A stretch of 64,000 nucleotides of DNA from Candidatus Desulfofervidus auxilii (GTDB taxonomy: Bacteria; Desulfobacterota; Desulfofervidia; Desulfofervidales; Desulfofervidaceae): the NCBI RefSeq assembly GCF_001577525.1, contig NZ_CP013015.1:1303601-1367600 (forward strand), given 5' to 3'. Numbering within the stretch: position 1 is the stretch's first letter; every line of letters begins with the position of its first letter. A program made the position numbers and the translations under genes. A model generated the notes under the pieces. It made no database searches, was not told the origin of the DNA, and saw only the letters and a program-made list of their open reading frames with translations. Of this stretch, positions 47,877 through 56,659 are shown piece after piece.

Positions 47877-48449
47877 ATGGAATTAAAATTCCCACGTTTT
47901 TTGGTTACGGTAAGCAAGGTAAGAGGAAAATGCTATCAAGGTTACAAAGAAGGAGACAAATTTATCTTTGAAGATTTCACCAAGACCCCTGAAGGTTTTT
48001 GTCAGGGGGCAGCCACTGCACTTTTCCCCTGTCTTTATGCCTTGACCTTTGGGGCAGAGTTCCCTTTTGAAGAAAATCCTCGTTCTATTCATACCAGCTG
48101 TCCAGATGGAGGCAGAATTGAGTTTTTTACCCAAGTGCTAACCGATTCAGGGAAGATAGAAATAAAGAAAAAGGAGAAACAAAGCGGACCCAACCCAAAG
48201 AAAATGATTATCAGCGTGGAGGAAGTAACTGGTAAATGTTTTTATGGTTATAAAGTAGGAGATGAGATTGAAGTAATTGGGCTGAAAACCCCAAAAGATT
48301 TTTGTGGAGCCGCCTACAATGTCCTTTTCCCTGTACTTTTTGCCTTAAATTTTGGGGCAAAATACCCATTTGAGGAGGAAAATGCTAATTCCAGGGTGAC
48401 CTGCCCCGATAATGCAAACATCAGGTTTAAAGTAAGGAGGGTAGAATAA
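47877..48449 (+). CDS. tandem TIGR04076-like protein
   Basis: 190 residues made of two homologous halves (about 1-95 and 105-190). Each contains GKCYxGYKxGDxF/I, then GxCxGAxxxLFPxLYALxFGAxxPFEE, then SCPDGG or TCPDNA. Conserved cysteines in each half could bind a metal. The single-unit family is short (about 90 residues), of unknown function, and often sits next to redox enzymes in anaerobes. It starts 2 bases after the PanE-like gene and precedes the ketosynthase by 3. Confidence 0.8.
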   Translation: MELKFPRFLVTVSKVRGKCYQGYKEGDKFIFEDFTKTPEGFCQGAATALFPCLYALTFGAEFPFEENPRSIHTSCPDGGRIEFFTQVLTDSGKIEIKKKEKQSGPNPKKMIISVEEVTGKCFYGYKVGDEIEVIGLKTPKDFCGAAYNVLFPVLFALNFGAKYPFEEENANSRVTCPDNANIRFKVRRVE

Positions 48450-48452
48450 AGT

Positions 48453-49715
48453 ATGAAAAAACGGGTGGTTGTTACAGGCATAGGTGTCCTTTCTCCCAAT
48501 GGTATTGGTAAAGAGGTATTCTTTGAAGGTATGATTTCAGGCAAATCAGGGGTAAGAAAAGTAACTGATTTTGATGTATCTCCATTTCGCTCCCAGATAG
48601 CAGCTCAGATAACTGATTTTAATCCATATGCCTTTGGCCTTACCAAAGAAGAGGTAGAGAGGATGGACCGCTATGTGCAGTTTGCCATTGCGGGGACAGA
48701 GATGGCCATAGAAGATGCCAAGCTTTTTTTAGATAAAGAACAAAAGGATAGAGTGGGTGTTTGTTTAGCCAACGCCATCTGTGGCACAAAATATATGGAA
48801 GAAGAGTTCGTTAGGGTAACAAATGGGGGAAAGGAACCAATTGATCCTAGAAAAGCAAGACCTTATCTCTATGATGCCTCTATGTTTAATACCCCTTCTA
48901 GTGAAATAAGCGCACGCTATCAACTAAAAGGTATTTGCACCACTGTTTCCACTGGTTGCACCGCTGGCACAGATGCGGTGGGTTTTGCTTATGAAGCTAT
49001 CCAAAATGGTGAGGCAGACATTATGATTACCGGTGCATCTGAAGCACCTCTTTGTCCTATCACCTTTGCTGCCTTTGATGTCTTGAAGGTCATTTCTTCT
49101 AGAAATGAAGAACCTGAGAAGGCATCAAGACCCTTTGATAAAGAAAGAGATGGATTTGTGCTTTCCGAAGGTTGTGGCATTTTAATATTAGAAGAATTAA
49201 ACCATGCCTTAAAGAGAGGTGCTCATATCTATTGTGAAATCACTGGTTTTGGCACCTGTTGTAATGCCTATCATATGACAGATCTGCCAGCAGATGGCGA
49301 AAGCATGGTGGCATCTATAAATTTTGCCTTAAAGGATGCACAATTACCGCCTGTATCAATAGGCTATATAAACGCCCATGGCAGCTCCACCAAACAAAAT
49401 GATATATTTGAAACCAATGCCTATAAAAAAGTCTTTGGTAATAAAGCCTATGATATCCCTATCAGTTCTCTCAAGTCTATGATTGGTCATCCTTTAGCTG
49501 CTGCCAACAGCATAGAACTGGTAGCCAGTGTTTTAATCTTTGAAAGAGATATTTTGCCACCTACCATAAATCAAGAAGTATCTGACCCAGTGTGTGATTT
49601 GGACTATATTGCCAATAAGGCAAGGGAAAAACGAGTTGATCACATCCTTAAAACCAGTAGTGGTTTTGCCGGTGTTCATTCCTCTATGATATTGAGTAGG
49701 TGGAATTCACCATGA
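48453..49715 (+). CDS. type II polyketide/fatty acid ketosynthase, alpha subunit (catalytic)
   Basis: 420 residues, FabF/KS-alpha fold. The Cys-His-His triad is intact: Cys169 in VSTGCTAGTDAVG, His309 in NAHGSSTKQND and His346 in SMIGHPLAAANSIE. It performs decarboxylative Claisen condensation of malonyl-ACP. A second, catalytically dead ketosynthase overlaps its stop by 4 bases (ATGA), the arrangement of KS-alpha/chain-length-factor pairs in type II aromatic polyketide synthases rather than of primary fatty acid synthesis. Confidence 0.92.
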   Translation: MKKRVVVTGIGVLSPNGIGKEVFFEGMISGKSGVRKVTDFDVSPFRSQIAAQITDFNPYAFGLTKEEVERMDRYVQFAIAGTEMAIEDAKLFLDKEQKDRVGVCLANAICGTKYMEEEFVRVTNGGKEPIDPRKARPYLYDASMFNTPSSEISARYQLKGICTTVSTGCTAGTDAVGFAYEAIQNGEADIMITGASEAPLCPITFAAFDVLKVISSRNEEPEKASRPFDKERDGFVLSEGCGILILEELNHALKRGAHIYCEITGFGTCCNAYHMTDLPADGESMVASINFALKDAQLPPVSIGYINAHGSSTKQNDIFETNAYKKVFGNKAYDIPISSLKSMIGHPLAAANSIELVASVLIFERDILPPTINQEVSDPVCDLDYIANKAREKRVDHILKTSSGFAGVHSSMILSRWNSP

Positions 49716-50923
49716 AAAACATAGCTGTTACTGGAATAGGAATAGTTGCCTCTCCTGGGGTGTCTAAAGAAGAATTCTGGCAAAATATCAAAGCAGGGAA
49801 GTCTTTTATTTCCCCTATTACTAGGTTTGATGCCTCAAGATACCTTTCCCAAGTAGCAGGTCAAATCGAAAATCTAAACACAAATCATCTTCCTCGCCGC
49901 CTTTTAAAAAAGATGGATAGATTTTCGGTGATGGCCTTAACAGCTACTGAGGAGGCCTTAAAAGACGCCTTTTTAGATTTGACCCAGGAAGATCCCTATA
50001 AGATAGGTATTTTTACAGGAAATGCACTAGGAGGATGGCTCTATGCAGAGACAGAACTCCGTGATCTCTATGTAGAAGGCAGAGAAGGGGTGAGTCCATA
50101 TCTGGCCAGTGCCTGGTTCCCAGCCGCCCCTCAGGGTCAGATTTCTATTTATTACGGCATAAAGGGATATAGCAAAACAGTAGTGGCAGACAAGGCCAGC
50201 GCTTTAATGGCCATTGGCTATGCAGCTCAAGTAATTGGACACAAAAAAATAGATGTTGCTTTAGCTGGGGGTACTGAGGCTCCAGTCACTCCTTATGCCC
50301 TGCTTTGCTGCAGCACAGAGGGTTCTATTTCAAGAGGGCCTTATCGACCTTTTGATAAAGAAAGAAATGGGTTTGTTATTGGTGAAGGGGCAGGGATTTT
50401 GGTTTTAGAAGATGTAGAACATGCCTTAAAAAGAGGGACAAATATCTATGGATTCATTAAAGGCTATGGAAGCTTTTGTGATGGTGTGGATCGCATCATG
50501 CCCGATCCAAATGGAAAGGGATTGGCCAAGGCAATAAAGGCTGCTTTAGATACGGCTGGTTATGAACCTGAAGAGATTGATTATATATGTGCTGATGGAG
50601 TAGGAACAAAATGGGGAGATATCAGTGAGACCAGGGCTATAAAAGAGGTATTTGGTAGCTACGCCAAAAAGATACCGGTGAGTGCACCAAAGTCCATGTT
50701 TGGGCATCTGCTGGGAGCTTCTGGTGCAGTTGACCTCATTATTACCTTTTTGGCCATGCAAGATGGCGTTATTCCTCCAACCATAAATTATCAAACACAA
50801 GACCCTGAATGTGATTTAGATTATGTGCCAAATAAATGCAGGCTAAAAGAGGTTAAGAAGGCCCTTGTTATCTCTCGTGGCCGAGGGGGCATAAATGCCG
50901 TTTTGGCGGTAGAAAGGAGGTGA
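49712..50923 (+). CDS. chain-length-factor-like ketosynthase beta subunit
   Basis: 403 residues from the ATG at 49712. Full ketosynthase fold, but the nucleophile cysteine is Lys161 (VVADKASALMAIG), the first catalytic His is Asp295 (ICADGVGTKWGD), and only His332 remains (FGHLLGASGAVD). Loss of the nucleophile marks it as a KS-beta/CLF type partner, which sets chain length and primes the polyketide in type II systems (there the Cys is usually Gln). The GAxAxA-type swivel contacts match its partner. A GGAGG site for the ACP follows. Confidence 0.9.
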   Translation: MKNIAVTGIGIVASPGVSKEEFWQNIKAGKSFISPITRFDASRYLSQVAGQIENLNTNHLPRRLLKKMDRFSVMALTATEEALKDAFLDLTQEDPYKIGIFTGNALGGWLYAETELRDLYVEGREGVSPYLASAWFPAAPQGQISIYYGIKGYSKTVVADKASALMAIGYAAQVIGHKKIDVALAGGTEAPVTPYALLCCSTEGSISRGPYRPFDKERNGFVIGEGAGILVLEDVEHALKRGTNIYGFIKGYGSFCDGVDRIMPDPNGKGLAKAIKAALDTAGYEPEEIDYICADGVGTKWGDISETRAIKEVFGSYAKKIPVSAPKSMFGHLLGASGAVDLIITFLAMQDGVIPPTINYQTQDPECDLDYVPNKCRLKEVKKALVISRGRGGINAVLAVERR

Positions 50924-50927
50924 AACA

Positions 50928-51167
50928 ATGGAAAATATTGAAAAAAGAATAAAGGAATTATTTGTTAAACTATTTGATATGAAACCAGAAGAGGTAACTT
51001 TAAAAGCAAATCTGAATGATGATTTGGGGATGGATTCAACTGAGATGGTGGAATTGATAGTGGCCTTAGAAAAGGAATTCAAGATTGGGATTGAAGATGG
51101 TGAGATTACCAATAAACATTGTGTAAGTGATGTGGTAAGGATTGTAGAAGATAAGCTTAAGCAATGA
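50928..51167 (+). CDS. acyl carrier protein (polyketide ACP)
   Basis: 79 residues, acidic four-helix carrier. The phosphopantetheine attachment serine is Ser37 in DLGMDSTEMVEL. It carries the growing chain between the KS-alpha/CLF pair and the cyclases. A strong AAAGGAGGTG ribosome binding site precedes it, in keeping with the high ACP level needed. Its stop overlaps the next start (ATGA). AcpS at 739 could activate it. Confidence 0.95.
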   Translation: MENIEKRIKELFVKLFDMKPEEVTLKANLNDDLGMDSTEMVELIVALEKEFKIGIEDGEITNKHCVSDVVRIVEDKLKQ

Positions 51168-51970
51168 GGATTATAGACTTAAGTCTCCCTATAGATGACA
51201 ATGTTTTTGAACCCATTCCCGTAGAGATAAAAAGATGGGAACATAAAAGGGGTGGGGATTGGTTTGGTTTAAGGTGGGCTTTCTCAAAGAGGATGAGGGG
51301 AATTTTAAATTATATTACAGGAAGGGAGAGAATCACACACCGCTCCTTTAAAGATGGAAACTTTTTGGCCCTAGAACAAGTCAAGGCCACGGTGCACACA
51401 GGCACCCATCTTGATGCCCCACATCATTTTGGACCTTGTTCTCAAGGGAAAAGGGCAAAGAAAATAGAAGAAATCCCTTTAGAGTGGTGTTATAGCAACG
51501 CTGTGGTCTTAGAAGTTTCTCATAAAAGACCAGGAGAGTTTATTACCAAAGAAGATATACAAGAGGCACTTAAAAAAATAAAATACCAGATAAAACCATT
51601 TGATATTGTACTCATCCGTACTGGGGCAGATAGATTCTGGGGGACAAAGAAATACTTTTCCCATTTTCCAGGAATGAGTGAAGAGGCAGTGGCTTATATT
51701 GTGGGGTTTAAGGTAAAGATTATTGGGATTGATACCTTTAGTTTTGACCGTCCCTTTCCCGCTATGATTAAAGATTTTTTTAAGACAAAGGACAATAGCT
51801 ATCTCTGGCCTGCCCATTTTTATGGGAGAAAAAAGGAGTATTGCCATATAGAAAGGCTGACCAATCTGGATAAAATTCCCAAACCTTATGGATTTAAAGT
51901 GGCTTGCTTTCCCATAAAGATAAAAAATGCAAGTGCGGCCTGGATAAGGGCGGTAGCCATTATTGAATAA
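51164..51970 (+). CDS. cyclase family protein (kynurenine formamidase/polyketide cyclase-like)
   Basis: 268 residues. The metal motif HTGTHLDAPHH (78-88) defines the cyclase/Kfase superfamily, whose members include polyketide cyclases and kynurenine formamidase; the His and Asp residues bind Zn or Mn. Its place between ACP and aromatase makes ring closure of a polyketide likely. It is longer than typical formamidases by an insertion near 25-65. Start overlaps the ACP stop by 4 bases. Confidence 0.85.
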   Translation: MRIIDLSLPIDDNVFEPIPVEIKRWEHKRGGDWFGLRWAFSKRMRGILNYITGRERITHRSFKDGNFLALEQVKATVHTGTHLDAPHHFGPCSQGKRAKKIEEIPLEWCYSNAVVLEVSHKRPGEFITKEDIQEALKKIKYQIKPFDIVLIRTGADRFWGTKKYFSHFPGMSEEAVAYIVGFKVKIIGIDTFSFDRPFPAMIKDFFKTKDNSYLWPAHFYGRKKEYCHIERLTNLDKIPKPYGFKVACFPIKIKNASAAWIRAVAIIE

Positions 51971-51983
51971 AAGGAGGAAAAAA

Positions 51984-52424
51984 ATGGGACACACAGTAAA
52001 TTCTATTTTAATCGAGGCACCTTATGATTTGGTGTTTGACATTTCAAACGATATTGAAAGGTGGACAGAGCTATTTGGGGGCGAATATAAAGAGGCAAAG
52101 ATATTAAACAGAGAAGGAAATAAGATAACATTTCAATTAACTACTAATGAAGGCATGTCTTGGCAATCCTTTCGCCTTCTATTTAAGGATTATTACTTTA
52201 CTTATGCCCAAAGGGTAGAACCCATGTTCCCTTTTAAATACATGAAGATCATTTGGCTTTATACTCCTTTACCTGAGGGAATACTTATGACCTGGATTCA
52301 GGATTTTTCTATGGCAGAAGAGGCAAAATTTACAGATGAGCAGGTGGAAGGTTTTATCAATAAACACTCCAGAGAAAACTTAAAGATATTTAAAGAAGTA
52401 ATAGAAAAAGAGGCAAAGAAATGA
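51984..52424 (+). CDS. SRPBCC aromatase/cyclase-like protein
   Basis: 146 residues from the ATG at 51984, which follows AAGGAGG with good spacing; an upstream in-frame ATG (51963) is less likely. The pattern SILIEAPYDLVFDISNDIERW (split near residue 15) is the start of the START/SRPBCC fold used by type II polyketide aromatases and cyclases such as TcmN-like enzymes. It has a helix-grip pocket and no cofactor motif. It ends overlapping the SDR start by 4 bases. Confidence 0.85.
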   Translation: MGHTVNSILIEAPYDLVFDISNDIERWTELFGGEYKEAKILNREGNKITFQLTTNEGMSWQSFRLLFKDYYFTYAQRVEPMFPFKYMKIIWLYTPLPEGILMTWIQDFSMAEEAKFTDEQVEGFINKHSRENLKIFKEVIEKEAKK

Positions 52425-53194
52425 ATGAATTAAATGGGAAAACGGCCATTATTACAGGAGCCAGTGGTGGAATTGGTAAGGCCATCGCAAAGGCATTGGC
52501 CAGAGAAGAGATGAATCTGGTCATTGCTGCCCGTGGGAAAGAAGTGCTTGAGGAAACAGCAAAGGAATTTACTTTAAAATATAAAGTAAAAGTACTGCCT
52601 GTGCCCTGTGATGTAACAAAACAGGCTGATTTAGAAAATTTAGTAAATATTGCAATTAAAGAGTTTAAAAAAATAGATGCCTTAATCAATAGTGCCGGTA
52701 TCAGCAGTCAATATCCCTTTCAAGAACAACCATTAGAAGACATCCCAAGGCTTGTGTATACCAATTATTTTGGCCCGGTAATGCTTACACGTTTAATCAT
52801 TAATCACTTTATAGAGAATAAAGGTGGGGCCATTATAAACATTGTTTCTGGCTCCACCTTAGTAGATCCCCCACCAAGGAACTTTATTGTCTATACCTCG
52901 CTTAAACAGGCATTAAGGGCTTTTGGAAAGGGACTTTTTTGGGAATTGAGAGATTTTGGCATAAAGGTAACCTCTATCATGCCTGGGGTCACAGATACAG
53001 CCTTAACCCATAAGTTAAAAAACATTTCTGTAGATAAATCACGTCTTATGGGCACAAAGGCCATAGAGGATGCCATAAGGTTTGCCCTTACTGTGCCACC
53101 AAATGTCTGTCCTCTGGAGATTTCAGTGATTAATCAACGTACACCTTGGACGAGACCTGTCATTCCATATAAGCAGGAGCATCCTCAAAAATGA
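52421..53194 (+). CDS. short-chain dehydrogenase/reductase, probable polyketide ketoreductase
   Basis: 257 residues, classical SDR. The cofactor loop TGASGGIG is at 12-19, the NNAG-equivalent NSAG is at 90-93, catalytic Ser143 lies in IVSGS, and YxxxK is Tyr158-Lys162. In type II clusters such an enzyme usually reduces a ring-determining ketone (C9-type). The 4-base overlaps with the aromatase and amidohydrolase support one pathway. Confidence 0.9.
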   Translation: MNELNGKTAIITGASGGIGKAIAKALAREEMNLVIAARGKEVLEETAKEFTLKYKVKVLPVPCDVTKQADLENLVNIAIKEFKKIDALINSAGISSQYPFQEQPLEDIPRLVYTNYFGPVMLTRLIINHFIENKGGAIINIVSGSTLVDPPPRNFIVYTSLKQALRAFGKGLFWELRDFGIKVTSIMPGVTDTALTHKLKNISVDKSRLMGTKAIEDAIRFALTVPPNVCPLEISVINQRTPWTRPVIPYKQEHPQK

Positions 53195-54093
53195 TCTTTG
53201 ATGCCCACACCCACTGGTTACCCAAAAAGATCATTGAAAATGCCCACTTTTTCTCTCCTGTTTGGGGAGATATTAAAAGACAGCTAGAGGTAATGGATAA
53301 ACTTAAAGTTGATAAAGCACTGCTTGTTTATCCTACTACTGACGCTCACAAAAGGATGGAATCAAAAGAAGTTGTGAGGATTTATAACAATTCCATTGCT
53401 GAAATCATAAATAAATACCCCCAAAGATTTGTGGGAACAGCTATCTTACCCATAGATGATGCAAAAGCAATGGTGAAGGAATTTGAAGACATTAAAAAAA
53501 TGGGATTTAAGGCTATTTCTCTAGCCACAAGCTTTGAAGGTATCTATTTAGACCATGAAAGATTTTATCCTCTTTATGAAAAAGCAGAAATATCAAATAT
53601 GCCTATTTTTGTTCATCCTCAAATTATAGCACCTATAGGTTATGAAAGAGTAAAAGACCCCTTGCTTACTCCTGTAATTGAATTTGTGTTTGATACCACA
53701 ATGTGTATTGGGAAATTGATAGGAGCAGGCATATTCAATAAATTTGAAAATCTAAAATTTATCTTTGCCCATTTAGGAGGGGTAATGCCCTTTATCAAAG
53801 AGAGATTTGATAGTATATATAAAATGCTTAGGAAGAGAAATATAGTTAAAGACCTCTTTGCTATGCCTAGTGAATGTTTAAAACAGATATATGTAGATAC
53901 AAGTGGAGCTACATCTCATTCTGCTCTTATGTGCACCATCGAAATGGTAGGAGCAGACCATATTTTATGGGGGAGCGATTACCCAGGCAATCCTGATATA
54001 CCTAATTCAATTAAGGCCATAGAGGAGTTAAAGATCTCTGAAGAAGAAAAGAAAAAGATACTCGGTGAAAATATAGAAAGATTGTTAAAATGA
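53191..54093 (+). CDS. amidohydrolase_2 family protein (decarboxylase-like)
   Basis: 300 residues, metal-dependent TIM barrel. Metal residues: DAHTHW with His6 and His8, His142 (IFVHPQ), His194 (FAHLGG) and Asp263 (WGSDYPG). The family contains aminocarboxymuconate-semialdehyde and gamma-resorcylate decarboxylases that act on aromatic acids, so removing a carboxyl group from an aromatic polyketide is plausible. Its stop codon is embedded in ATGA: the ATG begins a vestigial frame MKKQRELS that matches the first residues of the flavoprotein now at 61518. Confidence 0.88.
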   Translation: MIFDAHTHWLPKKIIENAHFFSPVWGDIKRQLEVMDKLKVDKALLVYPTTDAHKRMESKEVVRIYNNSIAEIINKYPQRFVGTAILPIDDAKAMVKEFEDIKKMGFKAISLATSFEGIYLDHERFYPLYEKAEISNMPIFVHPQIIAPIGYERVKDPLLTPVIEFVFDTTMCIGKLIGAGIFNKFENLKFIFAHLGGVMPFIKERFDSIYKMLRKRNIVKDLFAMPSECLKQIYVDTSGATSHSALMCTIEMVGADHILWGSDYPGNPDIPNSIKAIEELKISEEEKKKILGENIERLLK

Positions 54094-54159
54094 AGAAACA
54101 GAGAGAACTTAGCTAGAATAAACTCTTACAAAATTGTTATAAAATTGTCAATCCCTTAC

Positions 54160-56058
54160 TTACTCCCCAAGCAATAAATGCAGCCAGGGCATGAACTTCT
54201 GAGCCTTTGTCTTAATATTCCAATATGGATTATAACCCAATTCGGCAAAGATAAACCAAGCCGTCGCCCCTATATGGAGCCTTGCATTGTATACCCAGTC
54301 AAATCCAGTAGTTACCCCATCATGAGAGGCTGCTACTAGACCTCTGCCATTTGCATTTTGGGCCTCTTTTTGCGCCTTTCTTAATTCTCTAAGATAAGTA
54401 TTTGCCTTGGTCTCTTCCCCTATAATTTGATAGGCAATGACCATGTGTGCTGTGCCCTCAAACCATATCCCATCTTTGTCGTTGTTAAAATCAAAACCCT
54501 TAAAACCATCAGCCTCTACATAGCAATTATTTTCTGCCCATTCCATAGCTCTTTTATATTTATCACCAAGTGCCATTATTGCCCAGGCTTGTATATCAAG
54601 GGGAATGTTTGATTTGTTTATAGTAACCCCATCTTCTAAAGTACCTGTCCAGAAGTGCCCCTCTTTTTCATCCCACATGGATTCAACAAAGGCCTTGGCA
54701 TATAAGGCCCTTTCTTTCCACTTTTCATCCCCTGTAAGCCTATACAATCTAGCAAATGCAACATAGACATCTATATTGTGCTCTGTAGATTTCCAGAGGA
54801 TCTTTGTTTGCCCTTGAGGATTATTAGCTGTCTTCTCCCAGCCCTTATAGCCTCCGGTATAACCACCTTCCCCTCTAATATCTTTACAATTATTTTCTAT
54901 CCATTCTCCAAGGATTATTGCTGAGTTTAAGTATTTTTCCTCTCTTGTCTTTTCATAAAAGGAGAGAAAAGCAATCATAGCCCAGGCAACATTACCAGTA
55001 TAGGTGCTTACACAATATTCATCTTCATACCATTTATCTTCTTCTGTATCCCACCAGCCAGGCATCCTTACAGTAAATTCCTTTCCATGTGGCCTCCATC
55101 CAGGAAAAAGCTTTAGGTCTCCACCTTGATAGGCATTGCGGAGGCGGCCATCGGTAAAATATCTATCATGCCCTATAGCATAACAGATGGCATCCGCAAT
55201 AAGTCTTGCACGCCTTAAATCATCTTCAGTCCCATTTGCCAAAAATGCCAAGAGCACTAAGGCATTATCGTATACATAGGCCGTATTCTTTAAAATAGGT
55301 TTATCGGTAGGCAATAGCTCATAACTTACAAGAAACCTTGGTTCATCTAGACGGCTTTTATCATAGCGGATATCGTCTAGATAAAAGATAATACTTTTGT
55401 TGTTGTTTTGAGGGGCATTTGTTACCCACCCAAACCCACCAATGACATAGCTTAAATCTAGACCAGTTAAATCTATTGTATATTGCTGCCAGTTTTTAGT
55501 TAAAGTCCTATAACACGGTGTTACCAATTTCCCACAAATAGTTACCTTAGGTGAAGAGTCTGGATAAGAAGCAATAGGATTACCACTAATTGGGTCCCTT
55601 CCTACTCCAAAGGCAAAAAATTCTACCCTTTCTCCACCATCCTTACCTCTAGCCCAAAAGGTAAGCTTTTTAGCACCAGTTAAATTAAAGCCTGCATCAG
55701 GATAATCACCCCAGTTAGCTTTAGGCTGAGTTTCCTCTCCCTCTAGTACTCCATTCATAAGATACCAACCGCCCCAGCTACCTCCAGTTCCATAAAACTT
55801 ATTTTCTATACAGTCAGCACCACGGTAAGGGTCTTCTTTACAACCAGGTTTAATCTCTACATCTTCTCCCATCCTTGCCAGCATCACAAAATGATTACCT
55901 GCCGCTGATAGATCGGTATAAACATCAAAATTTCTATGATACCTATCCATAACATCATATAAATGCAGCTTTGCATCAAACTCTGGTTGGGCAAAACCTA
56001 TTGAGCCTGCACACGCAATACTAATTACAAATAAAGTAACTACTATTATTCTAATCAT
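54160..56058 (-). CDS. secreted (alpha/alpha)6-barrel glycosidase-like protein
   Basis: 632 residues with a signal peptide (hydrophobic 3-22, cut near FAQ). Residues about 50-240 form a beta-sandwich with tryptophan-rich strands (possible carbohydrate-binding module); from about 255 to the end repeated helices with WAxxxFLxFY and YxxAFxRLYRLTGD patterns suggest a six-hairpin glycosidase barrel. Exact family and substrate unknown. An IS3 element lies 5 bases upstream of the ATG and separates it from the probable native ribosome binding site (AAGGAG at 57046-57051), so present expression is doubtful. Confidence 0.75.
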   Translation of the reverse strand: MIRIIVVTLFVISIACAGSIGFAQPEFDAKLHLYDVMDRYHRNFDVYTDLSAAGNHFVMLARMGEDVEIKPGCKEDPYRGADCIENKFYGTGGSWGGWYLMNGVLEGEETQPKANWGDYPDAGFNLTGAKKLTFWARGKDGGERVEFFAFGVGRDPISGNPIASYPDSSPKVTICGKLVTPCYRTLTKNWQQYTIDLTGLDLSYVIGGFGWVTNAPQNNNKSIIFYLDDIRYDKSRLDEPRFLVSYELLPTDKPILKNTAYVYDNALVLLAFLANGTEDDLRRARLIADAICYAIGHDRYFTDGRLRNAYQGGDLKLFPGWRPHGKEFTVRMPGWWDTEEDKWYEDEYCVSTYTGNVAWAMIAFLSFYEKTREEKYLNSAIILGEWIENNCKDIRGEGGYTGGYKGWEKTANNPQGQTKILWKSTEHNIDVYVAFARLYRLTGDEKWKERALYAKAFVESMWDEKEGHFWTGTLEDGVTINKSNIPLDIQAWAIMALGDKYKRAMEWAENNCYVEADGFKGFDFNNDKDGIWFEGTAHMVIAYQIIGEETKANTYLRELRKAQKEAQNANGRGLVAASHDGVTTGFDWVYNARLHIGATAWFIFAELGYNPYWNIKTKAQKFMPWLHLLLGE

Positions 56059-56659
56059 GATTTTGTAATGACCCCCTCCAAGGTGGACATATTTTAGCCC
56101 ATTTTAAGGTAGATGTCATTAAGCAGCCTCCCTGACAATAATTTTGATAAAACTTCTGCTCAAATTCAAGTGGGCTTAAATAACCCAAAGCCGAATGCAC
56201 ATATTCACGGTTATACTTTGCAATCCAATCTCTTATTACTTCTTTTGCTTCTGTTAAGCTTGTAAACTCATGCAGCCAAATAACTTCTTCCTTCTTGGGC
56301 TTACTTCTTGTAGGCCTTCTCTTGGCCTTGTATATCTTGCGCTCTACTAAAAGTCCGTTTTCTTTCATTAACTTATAAATCCGCTTCTGATTTACTTTAA
56401 TACCTTCCCTACTATACCTTAACCAGGCCCTAACACGTCTATAGCCCCAAAAGGGATGTTCTCCTTTTATGGCCTTAATCCTTTGAACAAGCATCCTGTT
56501 AGTCTGATCAAATTTACCCCCTTTGGTTTTATTAATCTGCTTACCTTCTCCTTTTTGCTCTGACTTTTTAGATAACACATCATAGTATCTGCTCCGACTA
56601 ATTCCTAAACTAAAACAGGCGTCTTTGATCGTAAAGCCTCCTTTTACTAGTTCCTTCAC
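56051..56659 (-). pseudogene. IS3-family transposase OrfB with deleted catalytic core
   Basis: 202 residues where about 280-300 are expected. The N-terminal HTH_21-like region (GVxRSRYY..., HPFWGYRRVRAWL) joins directly, after KRRPTRSKPKKEE, to the C-terminal rve end (WLHEFTSLTEAKEVIRDW, YNREYVHSALGYLSPLEFE). The intervening DDE core with its three acidic residues is gone by an in-frame deletion of about 100 codons. The frame runs 13 bases past the element's left end. Transposition from this copy needs a helper. Confidence 0.9.
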
